A stretch of 62,347 nucleotides of DNA. It comes from Megasphaera sp. UBA5897. Its GTDB lineage: Bacteria; Bacillota; Negativicutes; Veillonellales; Megasphaeraceae. Below, piece by piece: positions 8,294-16,297 of this stretch (position 1 is its first letter; the number at the start of each line of letters is the position of its first letter). The DNA is taken from NCBI GenBank assembly GCA_002431345.1, contig DJEN01000036.1:1-62347 (forward strand), read 5' to 3'. The translations under genes were made by a program, and so were the position numbers. The notes below the pieces were generated by a model that was given only the letters and a program-made list of their open reading frames with translations, was not told the DNA's origin and ran no database searches.

Positions 8294-8689
8294 ATGACGC
8301 TCAGTCTATTTTGGTCGCGATATACGCTTGAACTTCACGATCGTCACATTCGCGCGATAGATGAGATGTATCAGTATCTTATTGCACGAGAAAAATGGAA
8401 TTGGTTTTTAGCAAAAATTCCGGAACAAGAACAAGTCCGGATACTGCGGGGGCATAATCTGGGTGAAGAAGCTTGGACGTGCCGCAAATGGCTGGACCAT
8501 ATGCTGGAATGGATAAAAGAAAACAAACCGCCGACAGTATATAATGCGGTAGTTGAACGGATTCACAGCATGGAACAGAAGCCGTTGGAAGATTTGGAAA
8601 AACAAGCGGCCCATTCCTTGTCCCCGGAAGAACTGCAGCGCCTCAGGCAGGCAGGATATTTTCAATGGCTGAAAAAGTCGGAATCGTAA
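8294..8689 (+). CDS. Uncharacterised 131-residue helical protein, first gene of the NfeD-FloA operon
   Basis: I do not recognise this protein. The start is the ATG at 8294, eight bases after a GGAGG site; the in-frame TTG upstream overlaps that site and is not used. The product is soluble, rich in charged residues and tryptophans (WNWFLAKIP, EEAWTCRKWLDHMLEWIKE) and predicted mostly helical, with no signal peptide or membrane segment. It ends 23 bases before the NfeD start codon, so it is probably co-transcribed with the membrane-organising genes that follow. Confidence 0.75.
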   Translation: MTLSLFWSRYTLELHDRHIRAIDEMYQYLIAREKWNWFLAKIPEQEQVRILRGHNLGEEAWTCRKWLDHMLEWIKENKPPTVYNAVVERIHSMEQKPLEDLEKQAAHSLSPEELQRLRQAGYFQWLKKSES

Positions 8690-8712
8690 AGGCAGATTGT
8701 CAAGGAGGGCTT

Positions 8713-10023
8713 ATGGCATTTATGCAGCGTGTGTGTATATGTCTGATTAGTGTTTTTTGTATAGCTGCAGCCACTGTGATGCCACAGGCCATGGCGGCGG
8801 ATGCTGTGCGGGCTATTGTGATTACCGGGGAGATTGACGGCAGTCAGGCCGCATTGGTACAGCGAGGCATTGCGCAGGCTGAAGAAAATCAGGACAAAGC
8901 GGTGATGCTGCTCATTAATACGCAGGGAGGCCGCGTAGGCAGTGCGCTGAAAATACGAGATATGCTGCAGCGGACATCGCTGCCGACGATTGCCTATGTC
9001 ACGTCACGAGCTTGGTCTGCCGGGGCATTGATTGCACTTTCGTGCCGTCATATTATTATGGCACCGGGCAGCAGCATAGGAGCGGCAGAGCCGATTCCCA
9101 ATACGGAAAAAAATATAGCGGCTTTGAAGTCGGAATTCAGCGCGACAGCCAATGCGATGGGGCATAATCCCAGCGTAGCAGAAGCCATGGTCGATAAGAC
9201 AGAAGGATTCCCGGATTACGCAGAACCTGGAAAAATTTTATCGCTGACAGACAAACAGGCAAAAGAGCTGAATGTATCAGAAGGAACGGCGGATTCACCG
9301 GAAGACGCCCTGCGGTTTTTCAGTATGAGAAATGCCAGCGTGCAGTATGAAGAACGAAATTGGAAAGATATGATCGTGGGCATACTGCAAAATGAATATG
9401 TCCGCATGATTTTTATTGCGCTTATTTTGGCTGCCATATTTTTGGAAATTAAGATGGCCGGCATGGGCATAGGCATTGCCGCGGCGTTTGTTTTGGGCGG
9501 CATGCTGCTGATAACCGGTGAGGAATCGCTGACGGAAGACATCAAGGTATTAGCAGCGTTTATTGGCAGTTTTGTATGTATTGCCCTGGAGCTGGCCGCG
9601 CCGGGAGCCGGTATTTTTGGCATTGTTGGCGTGCTGCTTCTGTTTGGCAGTTTGTTTTATATGCTGGGCGCGACGATTGATGCCGTATACATCTTGGCTG
9701 GCGGCACCGTGCTGGCACTGGTGCTGTTTTATGGTATTGGCAAAAAGCTGCCGAAGAGCCGGCTTTTGTCTAAGTTTACGTTGAAAACCCGTTCTACGAA
9801 AGAAAAAGGATATACGTCGCATGAAGATAAAAGTCAGTATTTGTACAAACGCGGCAGAACGATTACGGATTTGAAGCCCAGCGGTTTTGTGCGTATAGAC
9901 GGCAAACGGGTAGAGGCAAAGGCCGCAGGCAGTGAGTATATTCTGCGGGACACGGATATCCGTGTTGTCAAAACGGCAGGGTACTGCATTACTGTCGAAC
10001 CGGTTCCCAAACGGGATGCGTAG
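8713..10023 (+). CDS. NfeD-family membrane-bound serine protease (ClpP class)
   Basis: This 436-residue protein is the long form of NfeD, a partner of flotillin-like proteins in membrane organisation. The start is the ATG at 8713 after AAGGAGGGCTT; the upstream in-frame ATG at 8665 lies inside the previous gene and lacks a site. A signal peptide ends near AMA-AD (29). The ClpP-like domain (about 31-205) has the Ser-Lys dyad candidates Ser102 in SRAWSAGAL and Lys139, positions close to those known from the archaeal homologue PH1510. Four or so hydrophobic segments follow (about 228-345), then a C-terminal OB-fold NfeD domain with a GFVRIDGKRVEA core. The pairing with floA is conserved in Bacillus (yqeZ-yqfA). 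Confidence 0.92.
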   Translation: MAFMQRVCICLISVFCIAAATVMPQAMAADAVRAIVITGEIDGSQAALVQRGIAQAEENQDKAVMLLINTQGGRVGSALKIRDMLQRTSLPTIAYVTSRAWSAGALIALSCRHIIMAPGSSIGAAEPIPNTEKNIAALKSEFSATANAMGHNPSVAEAMVDKTEGFPDYAEPGKILSLTDKQAKELNVSEGTADSPEDALRFFSMRNASVQYEERNWKDMIVGILQNEYVRMIFIALILAAIFLEIKMAGMGIGIAAAFVLGGMLLITGEESLTEDIKVLAAFIGSFVCIALELAAPGAGIFGIVGVLLLFGSLFYMLGATIDAVYILAGGTVLALVLFYGIGKKLPKSRLLSKFTLKTRSTKEKGYTSHEDKSQYLYKRGRTITDLKPSGFVRIDGKRVEAKAAGSEYILRDTDIRVVKTAGYCITVEPVPKRDA

Positions 10024-10041
10024 TATGCAAAGGAGGGTTTT

Positions 10042-11088
10042 ATGTCTATGTTAACGATATTGGCTGTTCCCTTGTTGGTAATTGTGGCAGCCGTCATTGT
10101 CATTTCTTTGTTTTTGCATTTTGTGCCAATTGGACTGTGGATTTCTGCCATGGCTGCAGGCGTATCAGTCGGTATTGTCAATCTCATCGGCATGCGGCTG
10201 CGGCGCGTAGTACCGTCCAAGATAATCCTGCCGTTGGTTAAAGCCAATAAGGCCGGATTGGATGTCAACGTCAATCAGTTGGAAGCCCATTATTTGGCCG
10301 GCGGGGATGTAGACCGCGTCGTAGATGCGTTAATCGCGGCGCACCGGGCTACGATGTCCCTGACGTTTGAACGGGCCTGCGCCATTGATTTGGCTGGCCG
10401 CGACGTGTTGGAAGCCGTGCAGATGAGCGTCAATCCTAAAGTCATTGAAACGCCGTTTATTTCAGCAGTAGCTCAAAACGGCATTGAACTGAAAGTCCGT
10501 GCCCGTGTTACTGTCCGTGCCAATATTGACCGTTTGGTCGGCGGTGCCGGAGAAGCGACGGTCATTGCCCGTGTTGGTGAAGGTATCGTTACCAGTGTCG
10601 GCTCGGCAGCAGATCATTCGCAGGTGTTGGAAAACCCGGATGAAATTTCTAAAACCGTACTGAGCAAAGGACTGGATGCAGGTACGGCTTTTGAAATCCT
10701 TTCCATTGATATTGCCGATGTAGATGTAGGCCGTAATATCGGCGCGCGTCTGCAGACAGACCAGGCCGAAGCGGACAAGCAGATTGCTCAGGCAAAAGCG
10801 GAAGAACGCCGGGCGATGGCTGTTGCCAAAGAACAGGAAATGCAGGCGTATACCCAGGAAATGCAGGCTAAAGTCGTAGAAGCGCAGGCTGAAGTACCGC
10901 TGGCGTTGGCACAGGCACTGCGCGAAGGCAAGCTGGGCGTTATGGATTATTACAACATGAAAAATATTATGGCAGATACGCAGATGCGGACGGCTGTAGC
11001 CCAGGCTGGCGTGCCGAAAGCCAAACCGGCGGCTCCTGCTGAAGACCATCATACAGGACGGACGCCGACCGAAACGGATACGAAGTAG
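10042..11088 (+). CDS. floA: Flotillin-like protein FloA
   Basis: This 348-residue SPFH-family scaffold organises membrane microdomains. An N-terminal hydrophobic hairpin (about 5-50) anchors it to the membrane. The FloA-specific segment KAGLDVNVNQLEAHYLAGG is present near residue 75, followed by the SPFH domain and a long Ala/Glu/Gln coiled coil (about 225-310) with repeated EMQAYTQEMQAKVVEAQAE-type heptads. The start ATG follows AAAGGAGGGTTTT. It lies 18 bases after the NfeD gene, the order known from Bacillus. The C-terminal tail is Pro/Ala-rich and probably disordered. Confidence 0.95.
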   Translation: MSMLTILAVPLLVIVAAVIVISLFLHFVPIGLWISAMAAGVSVGIVNLIGMRLRRVVPSKIILPLVKANKAGLDVNVNQLEAHYLAGGDVDRVVDALIAAHRATMSLTFERACAIDLAGRDVLEAVQMSVNPKVIETPFISAVAQNGIELKVRARVTVRANIDRLVGGAGEATVIARVGEGIVTSVGSAADHSQVLENPDEISKTVLSKGLDAGTAFEILSIDIADVDVGRNIGARLQTDQAEADKQIAQAKAEERRAMAVAKEQEMQAYTQEMQAKVVEAQAEVPLALAQALREGKLGVMDYYNMKNIMADTQMRTAVAQAGVPKAKPAAPAEDHHTGRTPTETDTK

Positions 11089-11096
11089 GTGAGCGT

Positions 11097-11534
11097 ATGG
11101 ACTATATATGGCTCATATTCATTATGGTTGCTGCGGCTGTTTTGCCGGATTTATTGCGGCGCAGACGGAACTATCCCAAGCGAAAGGGCCCCATTCCCAT
11201 ACCGCCCCGCAAAGAAGAAGTAAAACGAAACAAGCAGCCGTTACAGCAGCCTGTCAAGGCAACGACAGTTCCTGCGGCGGCAAAGAAAAAACGAACGCCA
11301 GCTGCAGCAAGAGAAAAAACAGCGGCGCAGTCGGCTGCAGCGCATCCTGTTCCCGTGTTCCATACACCGGCAGCCGTGCCGAATCCCGGCGCAGCAGCTG
11401 CCATCACGGTGCCGCATATGGTGCGGCCAGATCCTTGGAGTACGATTGAGCCGGAAGCGCAAGATATTTATGCAGGGCTGGTGTGGGCTGAATTACTAGA
11501 TAAGCCCTTGGCGTTGCGCAACAAAAATAGATAA
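11097..11534 (+). CDS. Uncharacterised single-pass membrane protein with Ala/Pro-rich tail
   Basis: The 145-residue product has one N-terminal membrane segment (about 3-20), then a basic patch (LLRRRRNYPKRKG), a low-complexity Ala/Pro/Lys linker and a short conserved-looking C-terminus (IYAGLVWAELLDKPLALR). It is probably anchored with the tail in the cytoplasm, as the positive-inside rule suggests. It starts 8 bases after floA, so it is likely part of the NfeD-FloA operon, taking the place yqfB has in Bacillus; no homology to YqfB is claimed. The real gene is the ATG frame after GTAGGTGAGCGT. Function unknown. Confidence 0.75.
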   Translation: MDYIWLIFIMVAAAVLPDLLRRRRNYPKRKGPIPIPPRKEEVKRNKQPLQQPVKATTVPAAAKKKRTPAAAREKTAAQSAAAHPVPVFHTPAAVPNPGAAAAITVPHMVRPDPWSTIEPEAQDIYAGLVWAELLDKPLALRNKNR

Positions 11535-11552
11535 CGGTAGTGAGGATAACGA

Positions 11553-12287
11553 ATGATTCAAGAAAAGAAAGTGTATGTAGAAGGAATACCCTGCTTGCAA
11601 ATTACAAGCGGTGAAATGCCGAAAGGCGTCGTGTTATTTTATCATGGCTGGTCATCCCAAAAAGAATATCAGGCTGTACGGGGACATGTGCTGGCTGCGT
11701 ATGGGTATGATGTGCTGATTCCGGATGCCGTCAATCATGGCGAACGGGGAACGATTGATTACAATGCACCGTCGTCATACAGTGCGTTTTGGCAGACTAT
11801 TTTTCAAAATCTGCGCGAAGTACCCATGCACCTCAAATACATGGCTTCTTGGCGTCCCGGCGTGCCGCTGGCTGTAATGGGCCATTCGATGGGCGGCTTT
11901 ACATCATTGGGCGTCATGACGCATTATAATGAATTTTGTACGGCTGTAGCCCTCAACGGCTCGGGCTGGTGGGATGAATCGGAACGGCGTTTTCGGGCGG
12001 CTCTTCACATTGACAAACCGCGCAGTTATCCCTTTTTACAGCGGCAGCTGCAGGCCATGGATCCATATCTGCATACGCAGCGCCTGGAAGGACGTTCTGT
12101 ACTGGCGCTCAATGGCGGAGCAGATGATGTCGTCGATAATCATGCCCAGGATTTATATATGGCTAAACTCCGCAATACGAAAGACGTTGACTGTAAATGG
12201 CTGACATACGACGGATTGGGACATTTTGTTACGACGAACATGATGGGCGATGCCGTCGATTGGCTGAATGAAAAAGTACACCGATAA
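11553..12287 (+). CDS. Alpha/beta-hydrolase (esterase/peptidase-like)
   Basis: This 244-residue cytoplasmic hydrolase has the oxyanion-type LFYHGWSSQ (28-36), the nucleophile elbow GHSMGG with Ser112, an acid candidate in the GGADDVVDN segment (near 190) and the catalytic His in GLGHFV (near 228). Overall it resembles the prolyl-oligopeptidase-like/dienelactone-hydrolase-like small esterases such as Bacillus YitV. The substrate is unknown. It follows the FloA operon genes by 18 bases on the same strand with a weak site (GTGAGGATAACGA), and a terminator closes the unit. Confidence 0.85.
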   Translation: MIQEKKVYVEGIPCLQITSGEMPKGVVLFYHGWSSQKEYQAVRGHVLAAYGYDVLIPDAVNHGERGTIDYNAPSSYSAFWQTIFQNLREVPMHLKYMASWRPGVPLAVMGHSMGGFTSLGVMTHYNEFCTAVALNGSGWWDESERRFRAALHIDKPRSYPFLQRQLQAMDPYLHTQRLEGRSVLALNGGADDVVDNHAQDLYMAKLRNTKDVDCKWLTYDGLGHFVTTNMMGDAVDWLNEKVHR

Positions 12288-12313
12288 TTTTTGAGGTGTC
12301 GTTATATACCAAG

Positions 12314-12347
12314 AAGGGGCTGCCGCGCGAAGCGGTAAGCCCCTTTT
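12314..12347. terminator. Bidirectional terminator between hydrolase and rarD
   Basis: The hairpin AAGGGGCTGCCGC / GCGGTAAGCCCCTT with a GCGAA loop lies between convergent genes. It is a close variant of the hairpin at 1917-1955 and is preceded by GTTATATACCAA, which also precedes the terminator at 18574-18613. Confidence 0.85.
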
Positions 12348-12359
12348 GTCTGTCGTTTT

Positions 12360-13253
12360 TTAGTTCTTGCTATCAACATGAATACGTTTCATTTTTTTAA
12401 TCATGCTGAAAATGCCAGCAATGTAGAGGGCAACAGCAATCCAAGTAAAAATAAACGTTACGAGCAGCGGCTTCGTCAGCGGTTCGCCGCTGAGCAGGCC
12501 GATAACGAGCGAAATGCTGGGAGCTAAGTACATGCAGATGCCTGACACCGTAACCGGCGTGCCTTTCAGTCCGGCTGTAAACAACAGCATAGGCACGGCA
12601 GTGACCACACCGGTTGCCGGCAGCAGCAAGTACTGCCAGCCATGAAATACACCGACAGCACCGCAGCCATTCCATTCACTCCAAGCAATAAAAGCCAGTG
12701 AGAGAGGAACCATGGAAAACGATTCGATAAAGACCGAAATCTGGCTGTCCAGTTGTATTTTTTTCTTTAACAGACTGTATGAAGCCCAAGACCCGCAGAT
12801 AATTAGTGAAATGTACGGGATTTGTCCAAACAAAAAGATCGCGATGCCCAGTCCGGTCATAGCAAAGAGGATGGATAAGAGCTGCAGCTTTCCTAGTTTT
12901 TCATGAAACAGCAGGGAACCTAATAAAATGACAACAATGGGATTGATGAAATACGCCAAGCTAGACTGCAGAATATGCTGATGGGTCATGGCATAGATAA
13001 ATGTGCCCCAGTTGATTGTAATCATGATGCAGGCGCCGGCTATGTACGGCCATTCCTGACGGTACTGCGTGATTTCTTTGAGATGGGGCAGCAATTTTTT
13101 TTGTATGATTAAGCCGTAACAAAAAATAGCTGACCAGACAATTCGCGTTGCTAAGATGTAAAAAGCGGAAATATCCTGCAAAAGCATCCAAAACAGAGGT
13201 AAAAGTCCCCATATAATTTGTCCCAGCAGCGTATAGCCTATATATAGATTCAT
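12360..13253 (-). CDS. rarD: RarD-type EamA/DMT transporter
   Basis: This 297-residue inner-membrane protein has ten predicted membrane segments. The N-terminus (GYTLLGQIIWGLLPLFW, then ATRIVWSAIF) matches the RarD subfamily of the drug/metabolite transporter superfamily, linked to chloramphenicol sensitivity in other bacteria; the physiological substrate is not established. A duplicated EamA arrangement is visible. The start ATG lies near 13253 on the minus strand, and the gene stands alone, convergent with the hydrolase. Confidence 0.85.
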   Translation of the reverse strand: MNLYIGYTLLGQIIWGLLPLFWMLLQDISAFYILATRIVWSAIFCYGLIIQKKLLPHLKEITQYRQEWPYIAGACIMITINWGTFIYAMTHQHILQSSLAYFINPIVVILLGSLLFHEKLGKLQLLSILFAMTGLGIAIFLFGQIPYISLIICGSWASYSLLKKKIQLDSQISVFIESFSMVPLSLAFIAWSEWNGCGAVGVFHGWQYLLLPATGVVTAVPMLLFTAGLKGTPVTVSGICMYLAPSISLVIGLLSGEPLTKPLLVTFIFTWIAVALYIAGIFSMIKKMKRIHVDSKN

Positions 13254-13423
13254 CGTATATCTTATCCTTCCTTTGTATATATGTTACGATTATATCAGGA
13301 AGGACGGCAATCCTCAATGACAAGATAACATGACGAATGCTCTCGCGGATATAAAAAATTAAGAAAATAATATGGTGCCAAATAATGAGCGGAGTATAAA
13401 TTTAATAAAATACGGAAATTTAC

Positions 13424-13452
13424 TTTACAAATAAATGGTAAAGAAGTATAAT
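13424..13452 (+). promoter_or_regulatory. Sigma-A promoter of the APC permease gene
   Basis: TTTACA (13424-13429) and TATAAT (13447-13452) are separated by 17 bases. The predicted start of transcription near 13459 leaves a leader of about 115 bases that contains the hairpin at 13499-13550. Confidence 0.85.
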
Positions 13453-13498
13453 GTATATAATAAATAAAGAAAAAATAAGAAACAGAATAAGATTATAC

Positions 13499-13550
13499 GA
13501 CGCAAGGAAGCGGCAGCATATATGTTGTTTCCTTGCGTTTTTTTCTTTTT
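13499..13550 (+). terminator. Terminator-like hairpin in the APC permease leader
   Basis: The stem ACGCAAGGAA (13500-13509) pairs with TTCCTTGCGT (13529-13538) and is followed directly by a run of T broken by one C. It lies between the promoter and the ribosome site GGGGAGGAATT, so most transcripts should stop here unless the hairpin is prevented from forming. Nothing else is seen in the 13254-13575 interval. Confidence 0.75.
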
Positions 13551-13575
13551 TGTGAGTCTATGGGGAGGAATTGGT

Positions 13576-15057
13576 ATGAAGAGTACGGGGATTTTTAGGA
13601 CAAAGAGCATAGCAGATTTTATGGCAGAGACCAAACAAGACGGAGGTATGAAGCGTACTTTAGGAACTTTTGGCTTGACGATGTTGGGCATTGGCTGTAT
13701 TGTCGGCACAGGGATTTTTGTGTTGACAGGCATTGCGGCCGCTAATTTTTCCGGTCCGGCATTGGTTATTTCCTTTATCATTGCGGCGTTGGCTTGTGGT
13801 TGTGCGGCATTATGTTATTCTGAATTTGCTGCAATGATTCCGGTAGCCGGGAGTGCTTATACCTATGGCTATGCAGTATTAGGTGAATTTTGGGCTTGGA
13901 TTATTGGCTGGGACTTACTGCTGGAATACAGCTTGGGACTTAGTGCCGTATCCATTGGCTGGGCGGCTTACTTGTCTAATATCTTTTTGAATTTGGGCAT
14001 CGCCATTCCGTCTTTCTTGATGGCAAGTCCGTTGGAAGGCGGCATTGTCAATTTACCGGCCATGGCCATTATTTGGCTGATTTGCCTGATTAATATGCGC
14101 GGCGTAACGCAGAGCAGTTTTGTTAATAACTTAATTGTTGTCATCAAATTGGCAGTGGTTGCCTTGTTTATCGTGTTGGGCGTCAGCCATGTCGATGCTT
14201 CCAATTGGGAACCGTTTATGCCGTATGGTTGGTCCGGTGTATTGACCGGCGCATCGGTTGTATTTTTTGCATACATTGGCTTTGACGCTGTATCTACGGC
14301 AGCTGAAGAAGTAAAGAACCCGCAGAAATCTATGCCAAGAGGCATTATTTTATCCTTAGTAATCTGCACGATATTATATATATTGGTTTCCGGTATTTTG
14401 ACAGGCATTGTTCCGTATCTGCAGTTTAAGAGCGTCGCTGCGCCGGTAGCCTTTGCGCTGCAGACGATTGGGTATCATTGGGGGGCCGCTGTCGTTTCTG
14501 TCGGTGCTATCTGCGGTTTGACATCTGTACTGCTGGTATTGTTCTTTGGACAAAGCCGCATCTTGTTTGTTATGTCCCGTGATGGCTTGCTGCCTAAGTT
14601 TTTTGGCCGGATTAGCCATAAAACAAAAGTTCCTGTCCGCAGCTCTCTGCTGGTAGCCTGCATTACTTCTGTACTGGCCGGTGTTACGCCGATTGGTATT
14701 GTAGCGGAAATGGTAAACATTGGTACGTTGGGTGCCTTTATTATTGTAGCTGGCGCTGTTTTGGTTCTGCGCAAAAGACAGCCGAACCGTGTTCGTCCGT
14801 TTAAATGCCCGTTTGTTCCGGTACTGCCCATATTAGCTATTATTTTCTGCGGCATCTTGATTATCATGCTGCCGACGATTACACAGATTCGCTTCCTTGT
14901 ATGGCTGGTTATTGGTTTAGGTGTATACTTTGGGTATGGATATAAACACAGCGTTATTACTAAAGCGAAAATGGGAACGCTGCACGATGTGGCCCCGGCA
15001 CCTGCTGAAAAAGAAGCAATAGCCAGTGATTCTCTTCGTTCCACGCATGCACATTAA
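13576..15057 (+). CDS. APC-family amino-acid permease (cationic amino-acid transporter type)
   Basis: This 493-residue permease has 12 or more membrane segments and imports amino acids. The start is the ATG at 13576 after GGGGAGGAATTGGT; the upstream in-frame ATG at 13522 lies within the leader hairpin and is rejected. The first helix holds the APC signature GIGCIVGTGIFVLTG, and FFAYIGFDAVSTAAEEVKNP is the conserved segment of the YfnA/CAT-like group. The substrate is unproven. A promoter and a terminator-like leader precede it, which suggests control by attenuation. A terminator follows at 15071-15109, so it is monocistronic. Confidence 0.9.
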   Translation: MKSTGIFRTKSIADFMAETKQDGGMKRTLGTFGLTMLGIGCIVGTGIFVLTGIAAANFSGPALVISFIIAALACGCAALCYSEFAAMIPVAGSAYTYGYAVLGEFWAWIIGWDLLLEYSLGLSAVSIGWAAYLSNIFLNLGIAIPSFLMASPLEGGIVNLPAMAIIWLICLINMRGVTQSSFVNNLIVVIKLAVVALFIVLGVSHVDASNWEPFMPYGWSGVLTGASVVFFAYIGFDAVSTAAEEVKNPQKSMPRGIILSLVICTILYILVSGILTGIVPYLQFKSVAAPVAFALQTIGYHWGAAVVSVGAICGLTSVLLVLFFGQSRILFVMSRDGLLPKFFGRISHKTKVPVRSSLLVACITSVLAGVTPIGIVAEMVNIGTLGAFIIVAGAVLVLRKRQPNRVRPFKCPFVPVLPILAIIFCGILIIMLPTITQIRFLVWLVIGLGVYFGYGYKHSVITKAKMGTLHDVAPAPAEKEAIASDSLRSTHAH

Positions 15058-15070
15058 TTTTTCTTTAAAC

Positions 15071-15109
15071 GAACAGTTCTCAGCGTACTTGTTGAGAACT
15101 GTTTTTTTG
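15071..15109 (+). terminator. Intrinsic terminator after the APC permease
   Basis: The stem GAACAGTTCTCA / TGAGAACTGTT is followed by TTTTTT. Confidence 0.9.
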
Positions 15110-15113
15110 TCCT

Positions 15114-15142
15114 TTGTCAAATGCAAAAAGATTCAGTATAAT
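15114..15142 (+). promoter_or_regulatory. Sigma-A promoter of the asparaginase gene
   Basis: TTGTCA (15114-15119) and TATAAT (15137-15142) are separated by 17 bases, about 45 bases before the asparaginase start codon. Confidence 0.85.
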
Positions 15143-15187
15143 AAGTCTAATAATCTAATACTATGACACCTAGTGGGAGTGTGCTTT

Positions 15188-16165
15188 ATGGGAAAAAAAC
15201 GTATATATGTAATTGCCTGCGGCGGCACTATTGCCGGGAAAGCGGCATCAGCAGAAGATTTGACAGGATATACAGCCGGTGAGGCGACGATTGATGAATT
15301 GTTGGCAGCCGTGCCGGAAATGGCACGGTATGCGGACGTGCAGGGCGAACAGTTTTGTAATATAGACAGTTCCAATATGACCGAATCCTTGTGGCTGGCG
15401 TTGGCAAAACGAGTGGCAGAAATAGCTGATGACGATGCAGTCGATGGCATTGTCATTACCCATGGGACGGATTCTCTGGAAGAAACGGCATATTTTCTGC
15501 ATTTGACCGTGCATACGGCAAAGCCTGTCGTTATGGTTGGCTCCATGCGCCCGTCTACGGCAGTCAGTGCTGACGGGCCGCTTAATTTACTGGAAGCGGT
15601 ACAGGCAGCGGCAGAACCTTCCCTGGGGAAACATGGAGTTGTCGTAGTGATGAATGGCGTCATCCACAGCGCGCGGTTTGTGGAAAAAACGGATACGACG
15701 CATGTCGATACCTTTAAAAGCCGCCAGATGGGCTGCTTGGGATTCATGCAGGATGGCCGCCCGCATGTATACCAAACGCCGCTGCGCCGTCATACGTATA
15801 CATCCCGCCTGTCCTGCAGTACGGCTGCATTGCCGTCCGTTTCTATTTTATATGCCTATGTAGGGATGGCACCGTCGCTGGTGTCTGCGGCAGCGGCAGA
15901 TGCGCAGGGAATCATTTTGGCTGGGCTGGGCCACGGCCAAATGCCGGATGCCGTGTGGGAAGCAGTCCAAAAGGCAAAAGCCCAGGGAACAATTGTCGTG
16001 CGGGCATCGAGAACACTGGGCGGTATTGTCAGCACGGTACCCAAATATGCGTCACTGGTTTGTGCTGATACACTGACACCGCAAAAAGCCAAAATTTTAC
16101 TGCAGCTGGCATTGCTGCAGACACATGATACAGAACGTATCCGGCAAATTTTTCAAGAATATTAG
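15188..16165 (+). CDS. L-asparaginase
   Basis: The enzyme hydrolyses asparagine to aspartate and ammonia. The 325-residue length fits. The start is taken as the ATG at 15188 after GTGGGAGTG; a GTG five codons upstream overlaps that site. The first active-site motif ACGGTIAGKA (nucleophilic Thr in the TIAG segment) is near the N-terminus, and the second, THGTDSLEET, is near residue 90. There is no signal peptide, so the protein is cytoplasmic. It follows an amino-acid permease but has its own promoter. Type I and II enzymes cannot be separated by eye here. Confidence 0.92.
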   Translation: MGKKRIYVIACGGTIAGKAASAEDLTGYTAGEATIDELLAAVPEMARYADVQGEQFCNIDSSNMTESLWLALAKRVAEIADDDAVDGIVITHGTDSLEETAYFLHLTVHTAKPVVMVGSMRPSTAVSADGPLNLLEAVQAAAEPSLGKHGVVVVMNGVIHSARFVEKTDTTHVDTFKSRQMGCLGFMQDGRPHVYQTPLRRHTYTSRLSCSTAALPSVSILYAYVGMAPSLVSAAAADAQGIILAGLGHGQMPDAVWEAVQKAKAQGTIVVRASRTLGGIVSTVPKYASLVCADTLTPQKAKILLQLALLQTHDTERIRQIFQEY

Positions 16166-16172
16166 GGAGTTG

Positions 16173-16208
16173 AGGGAATAGAGCTGCTGGCCTATTCCCT
16201 ATTTTTTA
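16173..16208 (+). terminator. Intrinsic terminator after asparaginase
   Basis: The stem AGGGAATAG / CTATTCCCT is followed by ATTTTTT. Confidence 0.85.
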
Positions 16209-16297
16209 TGGGTGTGATAAAATAATAAAGATATGTAATGAATAGTAATATAACTAAGTACATGACGATATAGGGTATGAAGATAGGAGAGATACAA

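Noticed and set aside
13522..13575. Upstream ATG of the APC permease
   Set aside because: It lies within the leader hairpin and has no ribosome site, while the ATG at 13576 follows GGGGAGGAATT.
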